In this document: positions 20,536 to 30,715 of the stretch, in pieces
Numbering within the stretch: position 1 is the first letter of the stretch
Layout of the letters: each line of letters opens with the position of its first letter
Assembly (NCBI GenBank): GCA_020736575.1
Contig: JAGPYM010000038.1
Span: forward strand, 272,800 to 336,799
Direction: 5' to 3'
DNA: 64,000 bases
Origin: Thelonectria olida
Taxonomy: Eukaryota; Ascomycota; Sordariomycetes; Hypocreales; Nectriaceae
Position numbers and translations under genes: made by a program
Notes under the pieces: model-generated
What the model saw: only the letters and a program-made list of their open reading frames with translations
Databases searched by the model: none
What the model was told of the DNA's origin: nothing

Positions 20536-22753
20536 ACCGATATCGTTGCTGTCAACACTAGGCAAGATACTCGAAGCAGTCGTTGCAGAACGGATCTCCT
20601 ATGTAGTGGAGGGTTATGGACTGTTACCCGCAAACCACTTCGGGGCAAGGAAGCGAAGGTCAGCCGAACAGGCACTGATGCTGTTGCAGGAGCAGATCTA
20701 TAAGGCATGGAGGGCCAGCAGGGTGCTCAGTCTGATCAGCTTCGACGTCAAAGGCGCTTACAATGGAGTGTTCAAGGAGCGTCTACTCGAGAGGCTGAAG
20801 GCGAGAGGCATATCTGGTGAGCTGGTCAGATGGATTGATGCCTTCTGCTCTAGGCGATCGGCTGCCGTGGTGGTAAATGGGCACACGTCGCAGCAACGGG
20901 TTTTGCCGCAGGCGGGCCTCCCGCAAGGATCACCGCTGTCGCCGGTGTTGTTCCTATTCTTCAATGCAGACTTGGTGCAAAGAAGAATCAACGCGAGAGG
21001 CGGCTCAATTGCATTCATCGACGACTACTCGGCATGGGTGACAGGGCCAACGGCGGAGGCGAACCGAGCAGGCATCCAGGCAATCATAAATGAAGCGCTG
21101 GACTGGGAAAGGCGGAGCGGCGCGACTTTCGAAGGAGACAAAACGGCCATTGTACATTTCACGAGAAACGCCGCGCGTGCTAGCGACACACCATTCATGA
21201 TCAAAGGAAAAGAAGTCAAGCCCAAGAGCAACGCAAAGATCCTGGGCGTAGTAATGGATGCGAAGCTACGGTACAAGGAACATATGGCTAGAGCCGCGGC
21301 AAAGGGGCTCACGGCCGCCATGTGTTTGAGAAGACTGAAAATGCTATCACCGCGGACGGCGAGACAACTATTCATAGCAACAGTGGCTCCCACTATGGAC
21401 TTTGCATCCAGCGTGTGGGCGCACTCATGCGGCGTTAGAGAAACAGCTTGGTTGGGCAAGGCACAGCTGGTCGGAGCACAGGCGATCACAGGGGCTTTCC
21501 GGACTGTCGCAGTGGCGGTGGCAGAGGCCGAAGCTAGTATCCAACCGGTACAGGAACGGCATGCACAGGCAGCGACAAGGTTTTGGATCAACCTCCAGAC
21601 CCTTCCTAGGGCACACCCGTTGGCTACACTGAAGGTGAAGGCGTATCGACGATTCGTATCGCCTATGCAAAAGATCGCTCAGGCACAAGGGGAAATGACT
21701 CCTGAACGAATGGAGGTCATTCGGGAGTTCGCGCTACCGCCATGGAGAAACCGTGTATTGGTGTCATGCGACCCTGACCGGGAGAGGGCGATGGAAGCTG
21801 CAAGTAGGGTGGATGGTATAGTCATTGCCACCTGCTCTTCGCAGAGAGAGGGTATGGTAGGCATGGGAGGTGTCGTACGAGATACCGCCCTCAACAATGC
21901 CGACGAACTAGTGGCCAGCTACTCCATCACTCTTGGGTCGAGGGAGGAGCTGAACCTGTACATGGCCGAGCTGAGAGCTATAGAGATGGCGCTGAGATGC
22001 ATGCCAACCGGACTGTGTCGACGGAGTATAGCCGTCATCACGAGCAACCGCTCTGCATTAAAAGCCATACGGCGACCGCGACAACAATCCGGCCAACAGA
22101 CCATTCGGCAAATCTACGACCACGTCGAGCGGCTTGAAGACGGGGGCAATTCCCTCCAGATGATGTGGGTTCCAGCAGGAGAAGAAGACTTTGCCCTAGG
22201 ACCAAAAGCCAAAGCAGCAGCCCGGAAGGCCACGGAAAGGGAGTGCAGGCCAGATGTGCCAATATATCAGGCAAGATCTACGAGGATAAGACTAGCGATA
22301 ACCAAGCAGCGGCAAACAAGAACACCGCTAGGAAGGGTCGGGAAATACTCGAAGACGATAGACACGGCACTACCTGGCAAGCATACCCGTACTCTATATG
22401 ACCCGCTGAAGAGGAAAGAAGCAGAGGTGCTGGTCCAGCTCCGCACTGGAATGGCAAGACTGAACAGCTTTCTATACAACATCGGTGCAGTGGAATCGGA
22501 TACGTGCGAGTGTGGTCAAGCATCCGAGACAGTTGAGCATTTTCTATTCAGATGCACAAAGTGGACAACGCAACGGGAAGGCATGCTGAAATGCTCACAA
22601 GCAAAGATGGGAAACCTCTCTTTCTTTTTAGGAGGAAAGGCAGCGTCTGACGGAGACAAATGGGCGCCAGACATGCAGGCAGTACGGGCGACGATCAAAT
22701 TTGCCATTGCAACAGGGAGGCTTGACATGGACGTGAAGCCGCAGGCATACTAA
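20536..22753 (+). pseudogene. LINE-B ORF2, C-terminal half (RT palm, RNase H, zinc motif)
   Basis: Uninterrupted frame of about 737 codons without its own ATG at the front; it opens at the deletion joint in [13 protein letters not shown]. Visible: [13 protein letters not shown] and the catalytic IDDYSAWV box of the reverse transcriptase, then an RNase H-like region and the terminal CECGQASETVEHFLFRC motif. The whole C-terminal half is intact where LINE-A has a frameshift, which makes it the reference for that lesion. Without endonuclease and the first RT motifs it cannot be autonomous, although it could have been mobilised by a full copy. Confidence 0.88.
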
Positions 22754-23025
22754 CTATTCAGACCAAACCCTACTAACATTATACAATCTCATTTCGACAG
22801 ACCGGGCTTCAGTTGCTGAGGATAGGATGCTGAACACTTGGAGAAATTGGCCTTCAAGCAGGCCTGTCACGGCATTATACACCAGATTGGACCAGTTAGT
22901 GAGAAGGGAAAATTATGGGGCTTCGGGTGATTATGGAAGAACTGTATGAAACGCAAGCAGCTTAGCGCAAAGGCCCTATGGGGTGTATTCCCCCCGGGCG
23001 GAATAAAATCAAATCAAATCAAACC

Positions 23026-23034
23026 CCAACACAG
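23026..23034. repeat. Target-site duplication of LINE-B, 3' copy
   Basis: CCAACACAG directly after the AAATC repeat tail. Confidence 0.75.
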
Positions 23035-24149
23035 ACATCATCACAACAGCTCACGGGCTAACCTTCTGATCAATTGAATACCCTCACGTTGAGGCTAAAA
23101 TCATCATATTTTCCCTGTGAATTCTATTATATTTGAACCCGTTATTTCGGCCCGGCCCTTGACATCTTCCGGGTCCGACACCTTATATACTAGAGTATTA
23201 TTTTTCACTGCCCTAACATACTGGATATTGAGCTTGGCTTTGAGTTGGGCTTTCATAGACTCATGGTCAAAATTTGGGTAAGTTTGGACGTCAAACACTA
23301 TTGTTTTGGTTGAATTTACTCTGTTGGTGGAAGAATTACATGCCCCACGTATGTCGCGAGAATGTGGGGTCGCGATCATGTGGGGAGCGACTCTCATCTA
23401 TGTCCAGACACGCGTTTGGATGGGCTGATGACCAGCGCATGACAAGATACCTTCAAATCCAGCTTACGCGTCTGGACTATCACAATGACTTTATCTGGGG
23501 TGGGGATGCACACGAGGGAGAACTGTACTTATGGACATGGCCAACAACCCTCCTTTGACGTTGGGGTTCCTATCTTTGACGATTAGGAGATTCTTAGCGC
23601 GCTGAAGCTCTGAAGAAGGCGAGCATCGGCCCCCAGGTGGTAGGCTCTGTTTCTGCTTCGGCTGACGGCGTTCGTGCGGCATAATTGATAATCTATTTTG
23701 GTGCTGGTGTCGAGTCTCCGAACGACCGAAGCGTGTCTCGAAGCTTCGCGCTTGGCTTCATGGCCCGGCTTGATCGCATCGTGGTCGGAAAGGGGCTTTC
23801 AGACGACCATCTCGGGAGGGCGAACCAGAGCTCTCCATCACATTTCACTTTCCTCACCAATGACCGGTGATAGGCCGAGAATACACCCAAGTAGCGTAGC
23901 CGGCAATCCTGGAACGCTACATTGAAAGAGTCCAAATCACGACAAGATCACGGCAGGCGAAACCGACCCGAGAAGACACTACCAAACGATCAGCCAAGCC
24001 ACCTGCAGCTTCCTATCCTGTCCCCAAACAACATGCGACCAATTCGGCAATACAGACTGGGGGGCTCAACAAAAGCGTTCGGCACAAGGTCCCGAATTGC
24101 ACATTATCACAATGGTTGAAACGGGCAAATATGAGATGGTTCTCATTTA
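23035..24149. other. Intergenic region; one unassigned ORF
   Basis: A minus-strand frame at 23104-23397 reads TKTIVFDVQTYPNFDHESMKAQ and ends at FTGKI; it has compositional features of real protein but no recognised family. Nothing else stands out up to the MULE border. Confidence 0.4.
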
Positions 24150-24229
24150 GGGAATTGATAGGGGGCGTGATGTTTTTGATACGGGGGCGTCATCCTTACG
24201 GGGGCGTCACTTTTATTGCCTCCAATTGG
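24150..24229 (+). repeat. MULE terminal inverted repeat, left
   Basis: Begins GGGAATTGATAGGGGGCGTG and ends GCCTCCAATTGG; one mismatch to the reverse complement of 27761-27840. Confidence 0.95.
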
Positions 24230-24394
24230 TCAAAAAAAGGTTGACCCACTAGTACAATATCACCTCAGCAGGAGGACTTATCTCAGTAACAAGAGATCCA
24301 GCCCCACTATTATTGACAATAACATGTCTCTACTTATATATGCAGGCGGATGCATTATCACAGGGCTGTAAGTTGCACGTTGCTCTTATTATAT

Positions 24395-26860
24395 CTAATC
24401 AACTATAACACGGATTGTATCTTCATCGCTCCCAATTAGCTCCCATTGACTCCTTTGCCTCCGAACACTCGGCTGCGTCCTTCGTCCGCTAGCACGTAAG
24501 CCCGTAGATCTTCCAACTCCAAGGTTTGCCGATTGGCTACGCGTCACAACTTGGCTTGAGGGCGTTGCCGCACTACTAGCATTGCTGCTAGCTTGGCTAC
24601 TGGCCTGCTGGCTTGCTTCTTGTGTAAGCCTAGCCAGTGTCGACTTGTTTCGACTGCCTGGTGGTTGACCCCGTCTGCGACCTGATGTACGGTCGGGTTG
24701 GCTTCTGGTGGGAGCCCCAGGCTGGCTGCTAGCCTCAATAGCCAGCCTTGCTGGCACAGCTTGCGTAGTGTTCTTAGGCCTGCCACGGAGAGATGTGACG
24801 ATCTTTGGGTCGAGGATATGTCGGTATGGATCCCGTGAAGTTGACTCTCGCAGCCGCCAGCGTTGATGGACCTCCCATTTAGTAAAGGATGTAGCAGAGC
24901 CTAGCTTTTGGAAAACCGTATGGTAGCAAGGGATCCCAAGCTCAATAGAGACCGAACAGTTATCATCGCAAGCGCCAAGAGGGCTGGGGTTTGGATTCTT
25001 CCCTGTCGGCATCGCCTTTCTCGCCAGCCGATACTGCTTCGTGATCAGCCCCAGAGCTTTCGCTGAGATCACTGTTCTCAGCTCGCCTAGGTACTCTGAG
25101 CTTGAGCCAATATAGTTGTGCGAGGTAAGAACCTCATCCTCAGCACAGGCATGCGTAAAGTCTCGCTCCTGATCCCTCATCATATCCTGCATTGCTTCAA
25201 CCAGCTGATAGAGGTGGCTCATACCATTGAGGAGATAGCTCTTAATGTTATTATTGCTGGCTTCCGTGCCTGAGGTGACGCGGATACCGAAGTTGCGATA
25301 CTGCCGGGTGAAACAGCGCGCCCATTGCGCCCTCACTGGCATATAGGTACCATGAAGGTATCGCAGAATAGCCCGCTGATCATTAAACTCCTTGCAAAGG
25401 TTTATCCATGCTTTATCATGTGCCTCCTCGGTCTCGGCAAACACCACAAGTCTCCACATCATAAGAACCCCTCGGTAGGTATGTGGGATATCATTGGTAG
25501 GTGGCGCATGAATGAGCTGTTTATCTTGAGGGTTCAGCCCAGTCTGTGGCTGCGGTTCAGGACAGTCTGTATCGCTGCTGCTGGTATCGCTGCTGCTGGG
25601 GCTCTTGACCCACTTCTGCTTAGCCCTAAGAAGGACATTAGAGTTGATATGATGGATGCAGAGCTGCTGCTGCACCTTGGGGAATTGGTCGTTCAGTGCG
25701 GCCTTCATTGAGTCGTCAAAATCGGTAATAATAACATCTGGCTGTCGGATGGAGTTTTGCTCTGCTAGCTGCCGTATACTCTCTGCAAGGAACTGGAAGC
25801 CTTCACGCCTCTCGTTATCTACTATACCGAAGGCGGCATTATAGATAGAGCCCAGGCAGGTCTGTCCGGTAGCCTGGAATAAGGGCAGCTTGAAGCGGTT
25901 GGTATTGTACGTATTGTCGAAGCTGATAACCTCAGGGAACCGTTTCCACATTCTAATGCAGTAAGGGAAGGTCCAGACAAGGCCAATTAGGCGGTTAGGC
26001 TTATCATCTGCCCATCTCACCAGGTAGGGGATCTCCATCTCATCAAACAGCTTAACAAGTGCTCCAGTAGGCGAATAGCCATTAAGCTTGTCCCGGTTGA
26101 TACGAGCCCTGGCATTGTAGATATCTCTCTGGGTGAACACGGACTCGGGATGTTGCTCCTGTACAACAGCCCGTACATCCCGAGCCCGGATTGCAACCCG
26201 GCGGCTTGTTGATTCAACTGTGGCCCTAATAGGTGTAGTAGCCCTGCGATGGGATGGGTGGGCAGATGGCCCAATGCTGGGACCGTGGTTATGCTGGCTG
26301 TGTTTAGGGTCTGGGTGCTGTCGCAAGAACCATCTGCCCTCCTCTAACGCCTCTGCAATAACCTGCCACTGACAACCACATTTGCGTGATCTCCGTTGAC
26401 GAATACCTGCGCCTCTAGCGGGTCTAGCGTCCCCAAATCGATCGCATTGTATTGAGTATCGGATTTTTCGACCTTTATAGGAGTGTGTATTCCGTCGAAT
26501 GATGCCGAATCCATGACCCTTTGCAAACTCGTTTATCCTATTGAAGAGATCCTCAGCTGACACTGCTGAGTCCCCTGGGATCGGCGGGTTCGAAATCTGA
26601 TCTGGGACAGGCGATGAGGATAAGGATTGTTGGGTCGAAGGGGAGGTATTAACCTCGGGAGTTGGGGTAGTGCGTCGTGGTGAGTATGGCGGAGGGGATT
26701 CATAAGCATCTGAGCTGAGCGGCGACCAACCCCATCTTTGTCGCCATCCATGGACACGCTCATATGATTCAGTCAGTTCTTTTGTGAGCTTCTGGCCTTC
26801 TCCGATAACCCCACGGACAATTTGCATTGCAGATTCAAACCGTTCCCTGGTTACACACAT
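24395..26860 (-). CDS. MULE transposase
   Basis: 821 aa, ATG at 26860. Residues 101-195 form a FAR1/GCM-like zinc DNA-binding domain (ending KCGCQWQVIAEAL and a His-rich tail, HSQHNHG). The catalytic domain begins near 290: first Asp in VISFDNTYNTNRF (about 315), second in VIITDFDDSMKAAL (380), followed by CIHHIN (401-406). A SWIM-type zinc finger with CYHTVF follows near residues 645-660, then a basic, Ser/Ala-rich tail. This order is that of fungal MULE transposases such as the Hop type. No stop or frameshift is seen. The true start could lie upstream by splicing, because the next frame at about 26870-27000 also has coding character. Confidence 0.9.
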   Translation of the reverse strand: MCVTRERFESAMQIVRGVIGEGQKLTKELTESYERVHGWRQRWGWSPLSSDAYESPPPYSPRRTTPTPEVNTSPSTQQSLSSSPVPDQISNPPIPGDSAVSAEDLFNRINEFAKGHGFGIIRRNTHSYKGRKIRYSIQCDRFGDARPARGAGIRQRRSRKCGCQWQVIAEALEEGRWFLRQHPDPKHSQHNHGPSIGPSAHPSHRRATTPIRATVESTSRRVAIRARDVRAVVQEQHPESVFTQRDIYNARARINRDKLNGYSPTGALVKLFDEMEIPYLVRWADDKPNRLIGLVWTFPYCIRMWKRFPEVISFDNTYNTNRFKLPLFQATGQTCLGSIYNAAFGIVDNERREGFQFLAESIRQLAEQNSIRQPDVIITDFDDSMKAALNDQFPKVQQQLCIHHINSNVLLRAKQKWVKSPSSSDTSSSDTDCPEPQPQTGLNPQDKQLIHAPPTNDIPHTYRGVLMMWRLVVFAETEEAHDKAWINLCKEFNDQRAILRYLHGTYMPVRAQWARCFTRQYRNFGIRVTSGTEASNNNIKSYLLNGMSHLYQLVEAMQDMMRDQERDFTHACAEDEVLTSHNYIGSSSEYLGELRTVISAKALGLITKQYRLARKAMPTGKNPNPSPLGACDDNCSVSIELGIPCYHTVFQKLGSATSFTKWEVHQRWRLRESTSRDPYRHILDPKIVTSLRGRPKNTTQAVPARLAIEASSQPGAPTRSQPDRTSGRRRGQPPGSRNKSTLARLTQEASQQASSQASSNASSAATPSSQVVTRSQSANLGVGRSTGLRASGRRTQPSVRRQRSQWELIGSDEDTIRVIVD

Positions 26861-26945
26861 TGGGATTGAGTTGATAGCTGGGTTGAAGGCTGTGTAGGAG
26901 GCGAGGGAGGCAAAGGGTCAACCTCAGGGCCTGGTATTAATGTCC

Positions 26946-27320
26946 TTATTCGCTGTGACCGTCTCCGTCCAGATGGGAAGTCGTTCCGGAGGTATATTTC
27001 GTAATCAGACCGAAGCTCCCATGATGGTTCATGGAGTCCCTGTGAGCCATGGGGTCGCGGGAAGGATGAGAAGTCTGTGGATAGGATGCAAAAAGGTTCC
27101 CTAGTGCATCTTGATCTCCAATCCCGTAGTGTTTCTCTATACTTGTCGCTATACTACTCGCTGAAGGTGGCCGATTCGCAAGTAGCGGTGGGCTGAATCT
27201 AGGCAGTCGGCTCGGTCGCGGCCGCTTCGTAGGACGCAATTGATCGCTTGGGCTAGGGTTTCGAGTGCGGCTTCGGGATTGATCTCGTTGGGATACTGCT
27301 GGAGCGTCAAGAGTAGACAT
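26946..27320 (-). CDS. MULE upstream ORF (basic, Ser/Pro-rich)
   Basis: 124 codons from ATG 27320: SRSRTRNPSPSDQLRPTKR, then RPPSASSIATSIEKHYGIGD. It has no recognised domain and ends just before the transposase frame. Another frame over 26880-27000 (ELRSDYEIYLRNDFPSGRR) also looks coding, so this ORF is probably the first exon of the transposase, or a fused upstream part joined by a splice or a lost frame. Confidence 0.45.
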   Translation of the reverse strand: MSTLDAPAVSQRDQSRSRTRNPSPSDQLRPTKRPRPSRLPRFSPPLLANRPPSASSIATSIEKHYGIGDQDALGNLFASYPQTSHPSRDPMAHRDSMNHHGSFGLITKYTSGTTSHLDGDGHSE

Positions 27321-27760
27321 GATAATCGGCCTTGGTGATAGTTGGATGAATACAGCGTAGGTACATAGATTGCATTGATAATGGCAACGCGATATTTTAT
27401 GTCAAGACGAGCGATACAATGGATAGCTGAACGTTGAAGGTGCCTGACTGATTGAGGCAATGAAGAACTCTTGGTTTCCTATCTAAATAAGCGACGAAGG
27501 TCGGTCTCTTTTTCTTGTGTTCAATCCTAGGCAGCAGTGCTACGATTGACTCATATCGTCGTGTGATAGCTATGCTGCCTGGAGCCGGTTGTATTGTGGC
27601 GTTCACGCTGATCGTGAAAGTTGTTCACGATGATCGTCATCCTTTGGCTTGAAGTGCGAGGAAATGAACGACGGATCTTGACATTCAAAGACAGCTGAGT
27701 CCTCAGTACAAAAGGGGGCTGGGAGGAGATCTAAGATGTACTAACAAAAGAGGGTCTCAG

Positions 27761-27840
27761 CCAATTGGAGGCAATAAAAGTGATGCCCCCGTAAGGATGA
27801 CGCCCCCGTATCAAAAACATCACGCCCCCTATCAATTCCC
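27761..27840 (-). repeat. MULE terminal inverted repeat, right
   Basis: Reverse complement of 24150-24229 with one mismatch (GCATCAC against GCGTCAC). Confidence 0.95.
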
Positions 27841-27844
27841 TTTA

Positions 27845-28983
27845 CCAGATTCATGTTTTTTGTCCATGCATGGTTAAGAGTCATCTTGATATTGGGTGAT
27901 GGATTAGGATGCTGAAAGACTCTTGAGTCTCTATTTAATGAGGGCATAAAGGTCAGCCTTTTATATACCCATTTATTATCTTGGGGGGTGGTTAGCAGCT
28001 TCTAGAGACAGGGCTGAAACTGCTATACGCTGAGCTCTCGGATGATCCTTATCCGGTCCATAGCCCTTATTCCGTGTGACATCTTCGTTCTTCACTCGAC
28101 CTCGCACTTTTCGTCCGTTCAACCCTTGGTTAGCAATGTCCCATCATTAACACCCTGGAACAAAGATGGATTACCTGACACGCAAACCATAGTTTAGGTA
28201 TAATAATAAAGATAACAAATAATAATATGAATAAGAGTAATATTGCGACAGATAGAGAATAAGTTTCAAAGTATGGTAACTATCTATGCTGTCGCTTTGC
28301 CATCTTATTTGGTCGTACCTCAAACTAATACATCTTGAAAACTTCCTCAGGCTCTGTAGGATGCTCTCCAGTAACATCGTGGAAAGCAGTGGTTGAAATA
28401 TAGTTTATCTTGCCCTCCCGTACTAGACTGTAGTACTCAAGAGATATTGTTGCTCGGAATGGTCAGTATCTGCTTGAGATCTGAGGACTTTCTTTGCTTC
28501 GGCTCTAACAATCCAGGATTAGTAGGATATACATATTGATCTTCCTTGAAGTAAGCATATTCTTAGTTCATCTAATGTAATGTGTTCACGCGCTGCGAAT
28601 GGCAAGTAGTGAGTGACGAAAGAGTGACAAGAATCATAAATCATCCCGGCGTTTGACAACACGAGTGATATCTGCCGAGTCAATTATACATTATTAAAGG
28701 CCTATTCTGAGTACAGAACAAACGGATATCTAACTCCCGACCAAACGAGGGCATGTCATGTGGTATCAACTCCAGACTCGACGTCGTGCAAACCATCCAG
28801 TCCCGAACGTCTAACGAGTGACTGGTGTATACTTCCCATCTCGAAACCATTTCCACCATCGTCTCTGTTCCTCCATCGAAGACTTCTCAGTCTGACTTTT
28901 CCCTGTTCGCATCCAGGCTGTCAATCTTGTCGGCAAGGGCGCTTCAAAACCTAGACAACCAAACAGTCAAATTCGTGATCCGT
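27845..28983. other. Intergenic region, no supported gene
   Basis: About 1.1 kb downstream of the opsin-like gene. AT-rich around 28190-28260. Short ORFs have no recognisable content, and the plus-strand ORF at 28825-29298 is only the antisense of the opsin-like gene. Confidence 0.5.
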
Positions 28984-29703
28984 TTAAGCCGTGACAACAC
29001 CATGCTGTCCAGCCGGCGCGGCAGCATGAGCGCTCGTCCCGGGCGCAGCCGTCATCATGGGGCACACACCGTCGCGCCCCGTGACTCGGCCGTACTGCGT
29101 GAAGTGCAGGTTCAAGTGACCGTAGTCCCACTTGCGCGAGAGGAACAGGAACGCGAAGCCGATGACGGGCAGCATCAGCACATCGAGGATGCCGAAGAAG
29201 ATGAAGCTCTTAGTCACGCTGATGACGTTGCCGCCGTCCGACACGGCAAAGGCGATCGGGTACAGCAGCCACAGGAGGTTGAGCCAGCCGGCGAGTGAGA
29301 CATAGTCGCCGCGGAGGTTGACGCGGCCGGCAGACGAGCGACCGTGCCACATGGTTTGAAGGGCAAGGAGGAACCAGACGGCGGTGCCAAAGGCCCAGAA
29401 ACCCCATTTGTAGTTGGATGCTGTGTAGGCGGCGCAGAGGTAGGAGATGATCCTATTCACGGCGTGTTAGTCTGACATGTACCCCCGCTTCTCCAAATGT
29501 CTCATGAATACAAGGTATGAAATCAACGTACCAGGCCCAGGCAAGGAAAACGTTGAAGAAGATGGTCGCCCAGCTCACGCCGCTGATCAAGCCGAGGGCA
29601 ATGATGATAACGGGGAACGAGACAACCCAAAAGACGTATTTGGCGAAGAAGACCTGGTAGGTGGCAGCATCGCCGCGATGCAGGGACGTCGCCATAACAG
29701 ACC

Positions 29704-29708
29704 AGCCG
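29704..29708. repeat. Copia target-site duplication, left
   Basis: AGCCG, identical to 35833-35837, directly outside the LTR. Confidence 0.9.
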
Positions 29709-29841
29709 TGATGAAACAAAAAGGGTTATGTGGTGATATTGAAAGGTCTAAGTTACATGTGTCTGTGAGGAGCACGGCTCACTAAATATCCACATCCCAG
29801 CCAGCAGCAGATTGGACCATCTTAGTCATACGGTCTCAACA
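29709..29841 (-). repeat. Copia 3' LTR (133 bp)
   Basis: Identical in all 133 bases to 35700-35832, with TG...CA ends. In element orientation this is the downstream LTR. The short length is normal for fungal copia elements. Confidence 0.95.
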
Positions 29842-30036
29842 CTCCCACTCGAGCTGCTGTTGGACTTCATGTGCAGGCCTGTCGAGTCTCGTTAAAACCC
29901 CAAAAACACCTTCGTGGGTGAAAACTGCAGGGAAAGAGCCATCTCGACTCAGGCACTTTGGAAATTCTTGACAGCTCCATGCAATCTTGGGGCAGTGGGT
30001 CTTCCTCCATCCGCAGAAGATCTCCCACCTAGGTTC

Positions 30037-30715
30037 ATCTTTGCACCTTTTTTCTCGGTAGTGCAATCTTAAAACCATGGGTCTTCTTCTGTCCACAGAC
30101 GATCCCCCACTGAAGCCCATCTTTGCACGCTCTGTTCAATACAGCGCAATCTTGCGACCACAGGTCTTCTTCTGTCCGCAGAAGATCTCCCTCTAAGCTC
30201 ATCTTTGCACCTTCTTCCCAGTCCAGTACAATCTTGAACCCATGGGTCTTCTTCTAACTATAGAAGATCTCCCACTTGAGCTCATCTTTGCACCTTCTTC
30301 CTAGTCCAGTGCAATCTTGAGCCCGTGGGTCTTCTTTTTGTCCACAGAAGATCTCCCGCTGAAGCCCATCTTTGCACCTTCTCGCGAATCCATGCAATCT
30401 TGGGATCGCAGGTCTTCTTCTACCCGCAGAAGATCTCCCACCAAAGCTCATCTTTGCACCTTTCCTCTCAGTCCAGTGCAATCTTGAACTTATGGGTCTT
30501 CTTCCGTCCATAGAAGATCTCCCACTGAAGCCCACTTTTGCACGCTCTTTTCAACTCAGGTACAATCTTGAGTCCATGGGTCTTCTGTCCATGGTAGGTC
30601 TCCCACTTCAGTCCATCTTTGCACGTTCCTCACGCTCAGTGCAATCTTGGATCTGTGGGTCTCCTGTCTGTCCATGGTAGGTCTCCCATCCATGCCCATC
30701 TTTGCACGTTTTCAC
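30037..30715. repeat. Tandem array of nine ~83-bp units in the copia 3' region
   Basis: The word ATCTTTGCA (or a one-base variant) occurs at 30037, 30119, 30201, 30284, 30368, 30450, 30534, 30615 and 30698, a spacing of 81-84 bp. Each unit has GGTCTTCTTCTGTCC facing AGAAGATCTCCC, which can fold into a stem. The array begins at the end of the pol ORF and runs nearly to the 3' LTR. Confidence 0.9.

Larger units (their letters stand above)
20135..23025 (+). mobile_element. Tad1-clade LINE (LINE-B) with a large internal deletion
   Basis: 2.9-kb relative of LINE-A on the plus strand. It keeps the 5' UTR, the first 100 codons of ORF1, the second half of the reverse transcriptase, RNase H, the C-terminal zinc motif, the 3' UTR (22754-22990) and a tail of AAATC repeats (about 23001-23023). 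Relative to LINE-A about 2.5 kb is lost, covering the rest of ORF1, the endonuclease and the front of the reverse transcriptase, with the joint near 20535. It has its own 9-bp target duplication. Sequence differences from LINE-A are many, so the two belong to related but distinct families or are old. Confidence 0.88.
24150..27840 (-). mobile_element. Mutator-like element (MULE) with 80-bp terminal inverted repeats
   Basis: 3.7 kb between inverted repeats at 24150-24229 and 27761-27840 that differ at one base out of 80. Each repeat contains three direct copies of GGGGGCGT followed by (C/G)A spaced by about 17-22 bp, probably transposase-binding sites. It carries one large transposase ORF and one smaller upstream ORF. 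The only matching flank is TTTA on both sides (24146-24149, 27841-27844); the 8-11 bp duplication usual for MULEs was not found. Near-identical ends and an uninterrupted 821-codon ORF suggest a recent insertion. Confidence 0.92.

Noticed and set aside
24146..27844. TTTA as the MULE target duplication
   Set aside because: Four AT bases match by chance too easily and the superfamily makes 8-11 bp duplications; kept only as an observation.
28825..29298. Plus-strand ORF of 157 codons
   Set aside because: It is antisense to the last exon of the opsin-related gene; high GC third positions of that gene keep this frame open.
29842..30711. CRISPR-like repeat array
   Set aside because: Whole units repeat at 81-84 bp without unique spacers, inside a eukaryotic retrotransposon; it is a tandem repeat.
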